Source: an uncultured Pseudanabaenaceae cyanobacterium
Lineage (GTDB): Bacteria > Cyanobacteriota > Cyanobacteriia > PCC-9006 > JAAUQQ01
Direction: 5' to 3'
Assembly (NCBI GenBank): GCA_937949725.1
Contig: CALECT010000123.1
Coordinates: forward strand, 1-36,143
DNA: 36,143 nucleotides
Numbering within the stretch: position 1 is the first letter of the stretch; every line of letters starts with the position of its first letter. Below, piece by piece: positions 1 to 8,195 of this stretch. The notes beneath the pieces were generated by a model. It was not told where the DNA came from, did not search any database, and worked only from the letters and a program-made list of their open reading frames with translations. The position numbers and the translations under genes are program-made.

Positions 1-339
1 CTTTGCAAGGTGGATGGGGTGGAGTATCGGCCCGTGGACTTTATGCCTTTGTGCGATCGCATTCTTTCCAAGCCTGGCTATGGAACCTTCTCCGAGGCCT
101 GTCGCCAAAACGTGGGTGTGATGACGATTCAGCGGGAGGGCTTTAGTGAGACGCCGCTGTTAATGGCAGGCTTAAAGCAGCAGTTGCCCCACCGGATGTT
201 GAGTGATGCAGATTTCTTTCGGGGGGATTGGGCATTTTTGCGAGAGCCGCTGGTGCCTGCGGAATCTGAAACAAAGCTAGGTCATGGGGGGAATGGAGAG
301 ATTGCGGGGGCTATTTCAGATTATTTTGGCAATGGATGA
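1..339 (+). CDS. Glycosyltransferase-like protein, C-terminal part (5' end outside window)
   Basis: The reading frame is open from base 1, so the gene begins upstream and only its last 112 codons are visible. The segment has a run reading DRILSKPGYGTFSEACRQ followed by a Gly/Phe/Glu-rich stretch. This resembles the nucleotide-sugar-binding end of GT-B glycosyltransferases (MurG/GT28 type, also found fused to L-arabinokinases), where a Gly-Tyr-Gly-Thr turn and a following Glu contact the donor sugar nucleotide. The last 25 residues look disordered. The acceptor and donor cannot be inferred from this fragment, and the family assignment rests on one motif. The next gene on this strand starts about 95 bases downstream. 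Confidence 0.6.
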   Translation, partial: LCKVDGVEYRPVDFMPLCDRILSKPGYGTFSEACRQNVGVMTIQREGFSETPLLMAGLKQQLPHRMLSDADFFRGDWAFLREPLVPAESETKLGHGGNGEIAGAISDYFGNG

Positions 340-433
340 ATTTAGGTTGGGGGTGAGGGTTTGATTCGGTGCGTTTTTCTGCGTAGAAACTCACTCTACG
401 ATTGCTAAACAATGATGGAGAATTTTGTTTGTG

Positions 434-850
434 ATGCAACAATTTCAACAGGTTTTGCGAGTTCAAACACCGGGCAAGTCCCTGTCTAATGTGACGGAAC
501 AGTTGCGGATGGCGGTGAAGAATGCGGGCATTAAGACAGGCCTTTGCCATTTGTTTTTGCGACATACTTCTGCCAGCTTGGTGATTCAGGAGAATGCAGA
601 CCCGGATGTGCTGCGGGATTTAGAGAATTGTTTTGCCAAGCTTGTGCCAGAGGGGGATTATTACATCCACGATGATGAAGGGCCGGATGATATGCCTGCT
701 CACATTCGCACCGCTCTAACCCATACGTCGGAGCAAATTCCCATTTCTAATGGGCGGCTGGTTTTGGGAACGTGGCAGGGTGTTTATATTTGGGAACATC
801 GCGATCGCAGTCACTCGCGAGAATTGGTGGTTCACATTACGGGCGAATAG
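434..850 (+). CDS. YjbQ family protein (UPF0047; secondary thiamine-phosphate synthase-like)
   Basis: The product of about 138 residues covers the full length of the YjbQ/UPF0047 family. Recognisable family blocks are the central LRHTSASL segment, NADPDVLRDLE, the HDDEGPDDMPAH block with its cluster of His and Asp residues, and the C-terminal GTWQGVYIWEHRD followed by a conserved Arg-Glu strand. Members form small trimeric beta-rich proteins with a conserved His/Asp/Glu site. E. coli YjbQ was reported to have weak thiamine-phosphate synthase activity, but the physiological role is uncertain. I place the start at ATG 434. GTG 431 and TTG 425 are in frame just upstream, and a GGAG at 417-420 would suit GTG 431 best, so the start is uncertain by a few codons. 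It probably forms its own unit. Confidence 0.88.
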   Translation: MQQFQQVLRVQTPGKSLSNVTEQLRMAVKNAGIKTGLCHLFLRHTSASLVIQENADPDVLRDLENCFAKLVPEGDYYIHDDEGPDDMPAHIRTALTHTSEQIPISNGRLVLGTWQGVYIWEHRDRSHSRELVVHITGE

Positions 851-1236
851 CCAGCCTTAAATCGGTTGTCGAACAAAATTTCTGTCTTGAATAGAGGTGA
901 TACTTTTTGGCTTCTATTTTCTGATGCTGTTGTAGAGATTTTTTATGATTGAGGGCATTACCATTCCTTAGAAGAAGGGCTGAACCCTCCATCCGCACGA
1001 TTGATTTGAGAACGTATTTAATCGAACCCTGCAAAAGTTTCGTAGGCTACAAAATTCACGAAAACAATTAGAAAATTGTTGTAAATTCGCTCATTTTCAA
1101 AAATTGAATTAGCATTATCCAATGCATTTTCTAAGGTTGCTAAGTTGACCTTAGTTAAAGTGCTGGAGTTGAGTCCTCCTGTGCATCCCATCCACGATCA
1201 GCTACGCATCTCGTAGAACTCAGGGCTTATCGATTC
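851..1236. other. Intergenic region with small inverted repeats
   Basis: There is no convincing gene in these 386 bases. The part from about 1040 to 1160 is AT-rich. It holds ACAATT-AGAA-AATTGT and, at 1131-1154, a perfect 7-base inverted repeat (CTAAGGT, 10-base spacer, ACCTTAG). Neither is followed by a T-tract, so they are not obvious terminators. They lie upstream of the response regulator and could be regulatory, but that is a guess. Confidence 0.4.
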
Positions 1237-1620
1237 ATGGTTAGTCATACCATTCTCGTTATTGAGAATGAAGATGTCGTTCGGGAAAATATTTTAGAGC
1301 TTTTAGAGGCTGAGGGGTTTGAGGCCCTCGGAGCTGATGGTGGCCGTGAGGGCTTGGTCTTAGCGGAACGGCATCGGCCCCAGCTGATTTTGTGTGATGT
1401 GATTATGCCGAATTATTCGGGCTACGATGTGCTGAAGGCACTTCAAGAGAGTTCCGACTTGGCCCATACGCCTTTGGTTTTAATGTCGGCGAAGGCAGCT
1501 CCGGGGGATGTGGATCGAGGATTAAGGGCGGGGGCTGATTGCTATTTGACAAAGCCGTTTTCGCTGCAAGAACTTTTGGATGTGATTGGGCGGGCATTGA
1601 AGCTGCCGAAGACGGGGTGA
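1237..1620 (+). CDS. Single-domain response regulator (CheY-like receiver)
   Basis: The 127-residue protein is a stand-alone receiver domain. The acidic pocket is E12/D13, the predicted phospho-acceptor is D54 in the strand LILCDVIMP, the switch Ser is S84 in VLMSAKA, and the invariant Lys is K106 in the LTKPF loop. All residues needed for phosphorylation are present. There is no DNA-binding or enzymatic output domain, so it should act through protein-protein contact or in a phosphorelay. No histidine kinase is present nearby, so it is an orphan and its partner cannot be named. The ATG start gives a standard receiver length. Confidence 0.93.
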   Translation: MVSHTILVIENEDVVRENILELLEAEGFEALGADGGREGLVLAERHRPQLILCDVIMPNYSGYDVLKALQESSDLAHTPLVLMSAKAAPGDVDRGLRAGADCYLTKPFSLQELLDVIGRALKLPKTG

Positions 1621-1645
1621 GTCGTTGGCGGAGAAGGAGCTGGGC

Positions 1646-2143
1646 TCAAGTTTGACTCAGCTTGGTGAGGGCTTCGCCGGTGACGCGGCAGATGCGCCAG
1701 TCCTGCATTAGCTTTGCGCCGATGCCTTGGTAGAAGGCGATCGCCGGTTCGTTCCAGTCCAGTACGCTCCATTCAAATCGCCCGCAGCCTTTGTCCAAGG
1801 CAGTTTGGGCTAAGCTGCTGAGTAGAGCTGTGGCGATCCCTCGGCGGCGATAATCTTGCAGCACAAACAAGTCTTCGAGGTAGAGGCCAGGCTTCATTAA
1901 GAAGGTGGAGTAGTTGTAGAAGTACAGTGCAAAGCCTGCAATGTTACCTTCCCATTCAGCGATGATGACCTGGGCGCAAGGATTTTGGCCAAAGAGGTGA
2001 GCCCAGAGGTCGTTGACGTCACCAGTGACTTCATGGCTGAGCTTTTCGTATTCGGCGAGCTGGTGGATGAGGTTTGCAATGGCATCTACATCGCTAGGAA
2101 TGGCTGGGCGAATCCGTAGGTCGGTGTGAGAGGCGTCAGGCAT
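1646..2143 (-). CDS. GNAT family N-acetyltransferase (diamine acetyltransferase-like)
   Basis: The protein has the GNAT fold. It starts with a strand LRIRPAIPSDVDAI, followed by a helix. Next is the beta-4 strand GLYLEDLFV, then the acetyl-CoA pyrophosphate-binding loop DYRRRGIATALL, and finally the FEWSVLDWNEPAIAFY block with the Tyr often used as general acid. The LEDLFV...FEWSVLDWN pattern is typical of the spermidine/spermine (SAT1)-like subgroup, so an amine substrate is likely but not proven. I chose ATG 2143, giving 165 residues, because it fits the family's N-terminus. An upstream in-frame TTG at 2194 would add 17 low-complexity residues. No Shine-Dalgarno is visible. It is divergent from the next gene, with about 120 bases between the starts. 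Confidence 0.9.
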   Translation of the reverse strand: MPDASHTDLRIRPAIPSDVDAIANLIHQLAEYEKLSHEVTGDVNDLWAHLFGQNPCAQVIIAEWEGNIAGFALYFYNYSTFLMKPGLYLEDLFVLQDYRRRGIATALLSSLAQTALDKGCGRFEWSVLDWNEPAIAFYQGIGAKLMQDWRICRVTGEALTKLSQT

Positions 2144-2264
2144 GGGGAGGGGAGGTATGGCTGGAATCGCTAGGTAAGCTTTCTTCGGAATCAATTAAGT
2201 GAGCTTGCGAGGCGAGGGCTGGGCGCGATCGCTGGGCAAGATAATAGGAGCAGTCTAGCGGGGA

Positions 2265-3617
2265 ATGGCCATGGGCCAACGCACGACAGGAGCGGGGGCT
2301 GATGGTTTGAGACCTCGGCAGAAGTTTGGCGGTGGAGATGCATCCGATGAGGACTTGCGGGTGTATGCCCAGCAGGGGGATTTGGCTGCGTTGCGGGATC
2401 TGTTGAATCAGCTGCTCGCGAAGTATGAGATTTTGGTTCACCCCGTGCCCAGTACGACTGGCTTGAATTTTGAGCTGGGGGCGAAAAGTTTCCCAAAAGC
2501 GCGGGTGGTGGTGGCTGAAATTGACCAGTTGTTGGTGGGGCTGCAACCGCTACCTTGGCAGTCTGTGGCGTTGGTTGCCTATCGACTAAGCAGTCCAACG
2601 AAGAAGGCATCGGAGATGCCAGCGTGGATTGAGCGGTTTGATATTGGACAGTTTGGTGAGTCGAGAGGAGCGCAGCGGACCTCATCACCGGACGGTCGTC
2701 AGGTGTCTGGGGAAGCTAAGTTTAGGCCCACTCAGACCTCGGAGAAGTTTCAGCCCGGTTCGCTCAATCAGCAGCCGGTTCGTCAGGCTGGGATGGGCAA
2801 TCGCTCGGTTTCTCGCTCCCAGCGACCAGAGACTCAGCAAAATTTCCCGGTGGATTCGGATGAGCTCTGTCCTAATCAGATCACGCGGGAGAGCTGGCAG
2901 GCGTTAGGGATTGGCTTTGCTTTGGCGGCGGGTCTTTCCGCGCTGGGCTTTTTGCGGGTAATTTTTTATGGCTTTGTGATTATGGTCCATGAGCTGGGCC
3001 ATGCGGGAGCCCACTGGGTGTTTGGGCAGCCTGCGATTCCGGCGGTGAATTTGCTGTTTGGAGGCGGGATTACGTTGAGCTTTGGGCAGTCGAAGTTGTT
3101 GCTTCTGTTGATTTATGGTGGCTTGGGCTATTTGATTTATTGTTTGCGAGGGACGCCCAGGCTGACGGTGATTCTGGGGGCTTTAACTATGGTTTATAGC
3201 TTTTGTCTTTGGGGGAGCTGGGATGAGAGTTTGCCGATTTTTATGGGGCATGGCTTGGAGGCGGGGGCGATCGCGATTTGCCTATACCTCGGGATGAGTG
3301 GTCAGTTGTGTCGGTTTGCGTTTGATCAGACGATTTACGCGATGTTGGGTTGGTTTACGTTGTTTCAGAGTGCTGATTTTGCTTGGAAGTTGCAGACGGA
3401 TTTTGTGACGCAGAGTATTTATCGGGATGGGATTGGGGGGATGTTGGATAACGATTTTGTCAAGTTGGAGAGTAGTTATTGGGGGTGGCCGTTGGAGAGT
3501 ATTGCGTTGTTGTTTTTGGTGTTGTGTTTGGGGGCTCCGGTGGTGGCGTTTTTGATGTATCGCTATGGGGCTTGGTTGCGGCGAGGGTGGCGGTTCTTGT
3601 TGTCGCCTGTGCTGTAG
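2265..3617 (+). CDS. Membrane protein with HELGH motif, M50B-like putative metalloprotease with N-terminal accessory domain
   Basis: The 450-residue protein has three parts. Residues about 30-127 form a soluble segment with an alternating helix/strand pattern ending in PAWIERFDI. This resembles a small domain repeatedly seen in cyanobacterial regulators and membrane proteins (my recollection of the family). Residues 130-205 are polar and probably disordered. Residues from about 212 to the end are hydrophobic, with about six membrane segments. An HExxH zinc-binding motif (H242-E243-H246) lies at the end of the first segment. A later Asp-rich LDNDFVKLESS stretch before GWP could supply a third ligand, as in Peptidase_M50B proteins. 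This suggests an intramembrane-type protease, but there is no classical LDG motif and no substrate clue. It is divergent from the GNAT gene and followed by a palindrome-rich spacer. Confidence 0.7.
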   Translation: MAMGQRTTGAGADGLRPRQKFGGGDASDEDLRVYAQQGDLAALRDLLNQLLAKYEILVHPVPSTTGLNFELGAKSFPKARVVVAEIDQLLVGLQPLPWQSVALVAYRLSSPTKKASEMPAWIERFDIGQFGESRGAQRTSSPDGRQVSGEAKFRPTQTSEKFQPGSLNQQPVRQAGMGNRSVSRSQRPETQQNFPVDSDELCPNQITRESWQALGIGFALAAGLSALGFLRVIFYGFVIMVHELGHAGAHWVFGQPAIPAVNLLFGGGITLSFGQSKLLLLLIYGGLGYLIYCLRGTPRLTVILGALTMVYSFCLWGSWDESLPIFMGHGLEAGAIAICLYLGMSGQLCRFAFDQTIYAMLGWFTLFQSADFAWKLQTDFVTQSIYRDGIGGMLDNDFVKLESSYWGWPLESIALLFLVLCLGAPVVAFLMYRYGAWLRRGWRFLLSPVL

Positions 3618-4071
3618 GGATGGTTTTGCGAGGTAGGGACATTGCATCGCGATGTCCGGTTTTGTGATTTGTTTGAGCCTGGCTTGAAGAGGCAAAAGGC
3701 AAATCTATGAGGGCCAGCCCTCAAACTCCCGCCAATGGGGGACAAAGTCTCCCCCAATGGATTACCCCCTGCTACAACGGTGTCTGAGTTTGGACGATCT
3801 GTTGGGCACCCTATTGGATGAAGGATAAGCGGTTGAAGTCTGGGCTAGGTTGGCCTGCTGGACTACCGCTGACGCGGATCGAAGGGCTGGAGCTTGACTG
3901 GATGCTTTTAACCTCAGTCTTGGACTTCCTTATCCCATATTTTTGATGCAACTTAAGCCAACCACTGTCCACCTTTCCAAGGGGGACCGCACGCAGTGCG
4001 AGGGGGTTGCTTTGCTTCTGGCTCCCCGTCTCCTTTAGGAGAAGGGGTTGGGGGAAGAGGACTCTTGCCTC
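3618..4071. repeat. Gene-free spacer with several short palindromes (dispersed-repeat type)
   Basis: The spacer lies between the convergent ends of the HELGH gene and the aspartic protease gene. It contains an imperfect palindrome around 3638-3658 (GGACAT...ATGTCC), a 7-bp hairpin TGGGGGA/TCCCCCA at 3736-3756 flanked by direct CCAATGG copies, CGCAC-GCA-GTGCG near 3990, and TCTCC-TTTA-GGAGA at 4029-4042 followed by a G-rich tract. The last resembles the short noncoding repeats common in cyanobacterial intergenic DNA. Open frames here have no coding character. Confidence 0.6.
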
Positions 4072-5082
4072 TTATTTCCGTTGATCAATCGCCTCCAACA
4101 CCAAAAATCCCAGTGATCCCTCCTGCTGCGGAAAGTGCCATTCCTGCTGATACTGTCGCAGAAAGTTCTGCCCCAAAACACCATCTACGCCTAGCATCGT
4201 TAGCACGCTCGAATCAGTAATCACCGCTTCTAGGTTTTCCTGTTGATGGCGACCTAAGCTGGCGCTGTCTAGCTGAGCGATCGCCGCATCCTCCAGCCCA
4301 CAAAATCCCAACATCTGAATCGGCTTCTGCTCTGCTTCCCCAATCCCCACTGCCTCAGCCACGGATGGGGAGATAAAAGTGCCATCCGCAGCAGTGTCCA
4401 AAAGCACTTCAAATGGCCCCGCGCCATTGATGCGTAGCTGGGCGAGCATTACGCTAGCTTTCGCTTTTAGCGGAATGGCTTGGAGTCGTTTAGCCAGGGA
4501 CAGTGGGCGTGGCAGTTTGAAGTCTAGTTGCTGTTTGACGGGATCGATCTCGATCAAGAATTGCCCCAAAACATCCATGCCCAGGATGCCGTCGGCCCCT
4601 TCGGGAATCAGGGTTTGGTCAAATTGCAGGGCTTCCAGCCCCGTGACTTGGACATTGCGGATCTGGAGGTCGGGGAGGGTGAAGCGGGCGGCGGTCATCT
4701 CAGGGCAGTCTTTGCCAGCGACGGCGAAGGAGAGTTCGCTGCTGGGGACGGGGATGCCGGTAATGCCCAGGGATTGCTTGAGGGCTTTGGAGAGCAGGGT
4801 GGTGGAGGCTCCGGTGTCGACGAGGAATTTGCCTTGCTGATCGCCCATTTGGGCGTTGAGAGCGTAGACGCCTCGGGATTTTTGCAGGAGAGATAGGGGG
4901 ATGGTGGTTTCGCCACCTGCGATGGGCTTTTTGAGGTTGAGGGATTGCAGCTGGACGATCGCGGCTTGGCCCGTTTGGGGCGTCACACTGGCGAGTAACC
5001 CCAGGGCTCCAAGACCTAGGGCCAGGCTTCCTAGCACTGTCCAATTCGTTTTGCAGAAATATCGGTGGAAACGAAGCATCAC
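4072..5082 (-). CDS. Two-lobed retropepsin-like aspartic protease, membrane-anchored or secreted
   Basis: The 336-residue protein begins with a positively charged segment and a hydrophobic stretch (about residues 14-33) that serves as a signal or anchor. Two retropepsin-like units follow. The first has FLVDTGAS with catalytic D89 and the paired GADGILGMD strand near 152-160. The second has VLLDTAAD with D219 and GVDGVLGQN near 298-306. Each unit therefore has its own Asp-Thr active-site loop and hydrophobic-hydrophobic-Gly partner. The second loop reads DTAA rather than DTGA. Known single-domain retropepsins act as dimers, so a tandem copy could fold as an intramolecular pseudo-dimer, as in pepsin. 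The substrate is unknown. It is divergent from the U32 gene over about 90 bases. Confidence 0.85.
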   Translation of the reverse strand: MMLRFHRYFCKTNWTVLGSLALGLGALGLLASVTPQTGQAAIVQLQSLNLKKPIAGGETTIPLSLLQKSRGVYALNAQMGDQQGKFLVDTGASTTLLSKALKQSLGITGIPVPSSELSFAVAGKDCPEMTAARFTLPDLQIRNVQVTGLEALQFDQTLIPEGADGILGMDVLGQFLIEIDPVKQQLDFKLPRPLSLAKRLQAIPLKAKASVMLAQLRINGAGPFEVLLDTAADGTFISPSVAEAVGIGEAEQKPIQMLGFCGLEDAAIAQLDSASLGRHQQENLEAVITDSSVLTMLGVDGVLGQNFLRQYQQEWHFPQQEGSLGFLVLEAIDQRK

Positions 5083-5173
5083 AATTCCCTACGCAACAAC
5101 AAGAAACCCACGGCTTCAGTCTAATCAATGGCAGGATTGAGTTGCCTCCAAGCTCGATAATTGCCTGACCGAT

Positions 5174-7924
5174 ATGGATTCCGCGACTCGCCCCGCTGCC
5201 CAAACTAGTTCTGTTGTGCAAGGGCATCCACCGAAACGCCCCCTATTGATGGCTCCAGCGGGAGATTGGGATTGCGTGAAGGCGGCGGTGGAGAATGGAG
5301 CCGATGCAATTTATTTTGGCCTAGATCGCTTCAATGCCCGGATGCGAGCTCACAATTTCACAGAGGCCGACTTGCCGGAGCTGATGGCGTTTTTGCATGG
5401 TCGCGGGGTGAAGGGCTATTTGACGGTGAATACCTTGGTGTTCACCGATGAGCTGGATGATGTGGAGCAGTATCTCAAGTCGATGATTGCGGCGGGGGTG
5501 GATGCGGCGATCGTTCAGGATGTGGGCCTGTGCAAGATGATTCGCAATCTGTCGCCAGATTTCCCCATTCATGGCTCGACGCAGATGACGATTACCAGTA
5601 TTGCGGGGGTTGAGTTTGCTCAGCAACTGGGCTGTGAGCTGGTGGTATTGGCGCGGGAAACTTCAATTCCTGAAATCGAGAAGATTCAGGCCCAGTTGGG
5701 CGACAGAAAGCTGACGATGCCCCTGGAAGTCTTTGTTCATGGAGCCCTTTGCGTCGCCTATTCCGGCCAATGCCTGACCAGTGAAGCCCTGGGTGGCCGC
5801 TCTGCCAATCGCGGTGAATGTGCCCAGGCCTGCCGGATGCCCTATGACTTGGTGGTGGATGGGGAGACTTGGGACCTGGGCGATCAGCGCTACCTGCTCA
5901 GCCCCCAAGATTTATCTGGCCTCCAGGTGTTGCCGCAACTGATTCAATCCGGCGTGAGCTGCCTCAAAATTGAAGGTCGCCTCAAGGCCTCGGAATACGT
6001 CGCCAGCGTCACCCGCGTCTACCGCGAAGCCCTGGATCGGGCCATGGAGAAGTTTGCAACTCAGCTAGGTGACACTCCCGTAGGGACAAGGCATGCCTTG
6101 TCCGCTGCCGCCACCGCCACCTCCCCAACCAAGACCAAAGCCACCACGCGGAAATCTGGCGCAAGACAATCTGGCATTCACCCCGACGCCATCGCTCCCC
6201 GCTCCGATCGCTACGAACTAGAAATGGCCTTCTCCCGTGGCCTCCACACCGGCTGGTTCGAAGGCATCGACAACCAACGCCTCGTCCATGGCGAATTTGC
6301 CAAAAAGCGCGGCGTTTACCTGGGCCAGGTCAAACGCATCCACCACGACCAAAACCCCACCATTTCCATCAGTGGCCCCGCTGCCCAGCGCACCGTCACA
6401 CTCCAAGCGGGCGATGGCGTCGTCTTTGCCGGGGACTATTCCCAGGGCAAGGAACAGGGCGGACGAATCTATAGCGTTGAGCGGCGGGGTCGGGAATGTG
6501 TGATTGCCTTTGGTCGTCGGGACATTGATTTGAGGAAGATCGAAGAAGGCGATCGCCTCTACAAAACCAGTGACCCCGCCCTAGAGAAGAAAATTCGCCA
6601 AACCTACGCAGGCGAGAAGCCCCAGTTCAAACGTCCCATTGACTTCGAGGTCCATGGCCAGGTCGGCGAAAAGCTAACCGTGATTGCCCGAGACGCCCAA
6701 GGCCACATCGTCCAGGCAGAATCAGACATGGCATTGGAACAGGCTCAGAATCGGCCTTTGACCGATGAGACGTTGCAGAAACAACTGGGTCGATTGGGGA
6801 ACAGCGCTTATGAGTTAGGGGAGCTTGATAATCAGTTGGAAGGGGAAGCTATCGTCCCCATGAGCGAGCTAAATCGCCTCCGCCGAGACTTGGTAGAGCA
6901 ACTGGACCAGCAGCGTTCCCAACCTAAGCAATGGCAATTAACCGCTGGCACAAGCTGGCAAGGGCTGATTTCCGCAGACGATTCAGCAACCACAAATGAA
7001 ACCCAGGCATCCCGTAGGGACATGGCATGCCATGTCCCTACCGAAGGTGAATTAATCGTCCTGGTGCGAAATCAAGACCAGCTCCAAGCGACGCTAGAAG
7101 CAGGCATCGCCACCATTTACTGCGAGCTAGAAGACCCCGCAAAGTACAAGCAAGCCGTCGAACAAGTTCGGAATTACAACCCTTTGCCTGATGCTCCAAC
7201 ACCTCAAATTTGGGTCGCCCCACCCCGCATCACCAAGCCCAAAGAACAGTACATTCTCAAACAGGTACGTCGCTCCGAAGCCGATGGTTACTTAGTCCGC
7301 AACTATGACCACCTGCAATTCTTCGCAGGCGATCGCACCATCGGTGACTTCTCCCTCAACGTCGCCAACCCCGTCACCGCCCGCTACTTCCAGCAGCACT
7401 ACAACCTCGAACGCCTCACCGCCTCCTATGACCTCAACATCACCCAGCTAGAGCCTCTGATTCGCAGTGCAGCGGCCAATAGCTTCGAAGTCACTATCCA
7501 CCAACACATGCCCATGTTCCATATGGAGCACTGCGTCTTCTGTGCCTTCATGTCCGACGGCAAGGACTTTAAGGACTGCGGTCGCCCCTGCGAAAAGCAT
7601 GAAGTAAAACTGCGCGATCGCGTCGGCCAAGAGCATGTCCTCCAAGCCGATGCAGGCTGCCGCAACACCGTCTTCAACAGCGCCGCCCAAACCGGGGCCG
7701 AAGCCGTGCGATTGCTCCAGGCAGCAGGGCTACGTCACTTCCGCATTGAATTCCTCAACGAATCTCCCGAGCAGGTGCAGCTCACCATCGATCGCTATCA
7801 GCAACTCCTCAAAGGCGAGTTAGAAGGCTGGCAACTGTGGCAGGAGCTCAAGTTGCAAAATCAACTGGGCGTTACCAAAGGCGGCGTCACCCGAGGAACC
7901 ATGGAGCCCGTTCAACATCATTAA
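5174..7924 (+). CDS. U32 family peptidase-like protein (RlhA/YdcP-type)
   Basis: The 916-residue protein starts with the U32 signature LLMAPAGDWDCVKAAVENGADAIYFG compressed near residues 24-49. It continues with VNTL, STQM and the family block HGALCVAYSGQC, with cysteines C193, C200, C216 and C220. A C-terminal domain of the type found in E. coli RlhA carries a second cysteine set (C787, C790, C802, C806) in the MEHCVFC...CGRPCE segment. RlhA is needed for hydroxylation of 23S rRNA C2501, and such cysteines are associated with iron-sulfur binding. A tRNA or rRNA modification role is therefore more likely than proteolysis. It is longer than E. coli RlhA (653 residues), partly because of low-complexity linkers around 300-335 and 595-625. 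Two perfect palindromes lie in these linkers (separate entries). Confidence 0.88.
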   Translation: MDSATRPAAQTSSVVQGHPPKRPLLMAPAGDWDCVKAAVENGADAIYFGLDRFNARMRAHNFTEADLPELMAFLHGRGVKGYLTVNTLVFTDELDDVEQYLKSMIAAGVDAAIVQDVGLCKMIRNLSPDFPIHGSTQMTITSIAGVEFAQQLGCELVVLARETSIPEIEKIQAQLGDRKLTMPLEVFVHGALCVAYSGQCLTSEALGGRSANRGECAQACRMPYDLVVDGETWDLGDQRYLLSPQDLSGLQVLPQLIQSGVSCLKIEGRLKASEYVASVTRVYREALDRAMEKFATQLGDTPVGTRHALSAAATATSPTKTKATTRKSGARQSGIHPDAIAPRSDRYELEMAFSRGLHTGWFEGIDNQRLVHGEFAKKRGVYLGQVKRIHHDQNPTISISGPAAQRTVTLQAGDGVVFAGDYSQGKEQGGRIYSVERRGRECVIAFGRRDIDLRKIEEGDRLYKTSDPALEKKIRQTYAGEKPQFKRPIDFEVHGQVGEKLTVIARDAQGHIVQAESDMALEQAQNRPLTDETLQKQLGRLGNSAYELGELDNQLEGEAIVPMSELNRLRRDLVEQLDQQRSQPKQWQLTAGTSWQGLISADDSATTNETQASRRDMACHVPTEGELIVLVRNQDQLQATLEAGIATIYCELEDPAKYKQAVEQVRNYNPLPDAPTPQIWVAPPRITKPKEQYILKQVRRSEADGYLVRNYDHLQFFAGDRTIGDFSLNVANPVTARYFQQHYNLERLTASYDLNITQLEPLIRSAAANSFEVTIHQHMPMFHMEHCVFCAFMSDGKDFKDCGRPCEKHEVKLRDRVGQEHVLQADAGCRNTVFNSAAQTGAEAVRLLQAAGLRHFRIEFLNESPEQVQLTIDRYQQLLKGELEGWQLWQELKLQNQLGVTKGGVTRGTMEPVQHH
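6084..6103. repeat. Perfect 20-bp palindrome inside the U32 gene
   Basis: The sequence GGACAAGGCATGCCTTGTCC is its own reverse complement and is preceded by CCCGTA. It encodes residues about 304-310 of the U32 protein, within a Ala/Thr/Lys-rich linker. It shares the GTAGGGACA-x-GGCATGCC core with the element at 7014-7041, which is read in a different frame. This suggests two copies of one mobile or dispersed palindromic element. Confidence 0.85.
7014..7041. repeat. Perfect 28-bp palindrome inside the U32 gene
   Basis: All 28 bases are self-complementary, with arms GTAGGGACATGGCA and their complement. It encodes residues about 614-623 of the U32 protein (RRDMACHVP) between the QASR linker and the next strand. 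The core matches the palindrome at 6084-6103 except for one base pair per arm, and the reading frame is shifted relative to that copy. Both copies keep the gene open. Confidence 0.88.
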
Positions 7925-7984
7925 GCTGGCTTGCCCCCCTATTCTGACGTGTTTTGACCGCTTCTATTCACCCCTTCTTTCCCC

Positions 7985-8188
7985 ATGCAAAGCGACAGCG
8001 ATCGCATCGACGAAATCCAAGACAACCTCAATGTCCTAGTCGGGGTTATTGCTCAAACGCAGCAGCAGATGCAAACGCTAGTGGCAGGAATGCAGGCCAT
8101 GCGATCGCAAATCAAATCTCAACAACAGGAAATTGCGGAACTTAAGCAGGCCCTGGGCCATGTTCCATCCACAGGAGACGATAGCTAA
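7985..8188 (+). CDS. Small coiled-coil hypothetical protein
   Basis: The 67-residue protein is almost entirely predicted amphipathic helix. Heptad-like spacing of Ile, Leu, Val and Met runs from residue 8 to about 58, with many Gln residues and a short polar tail. This suggests a small coiled-coil oligomer or adaptor. It starts with ATG about 60 bases after the U32 gene and may be cotranscribed with it. It ends only 7 bases from the end of the convergent rhodanese gene. An overlapping frame starting at 7954 is Arg/Pro/His-rich and unlikely to be coding. No family is recognised. Confidence 0.65.
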   Translation: MQSDSDRIDEIQDNLNVLVGVIAQTQQQMQTLVAGMQAMRSQIKSQQQEIAELKQALGHVPSTGDDS

Positions 8189-8195
8189 GTCCAAG

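Noticed and set aside
2136..2688. Minus-strand frames across the start of the HELGH gene
   Set aside because: They are rich in Ser, Pro, His and Gln without structure, and overlap the GNAT start and a plus-strand protein with better features.
3996..4220. A 74-codon plus-strand frame at the end of the aspartic protease gene
   Set aside because: Its first part is translated from intergenic palindromes and its second part is antisense to the protease.
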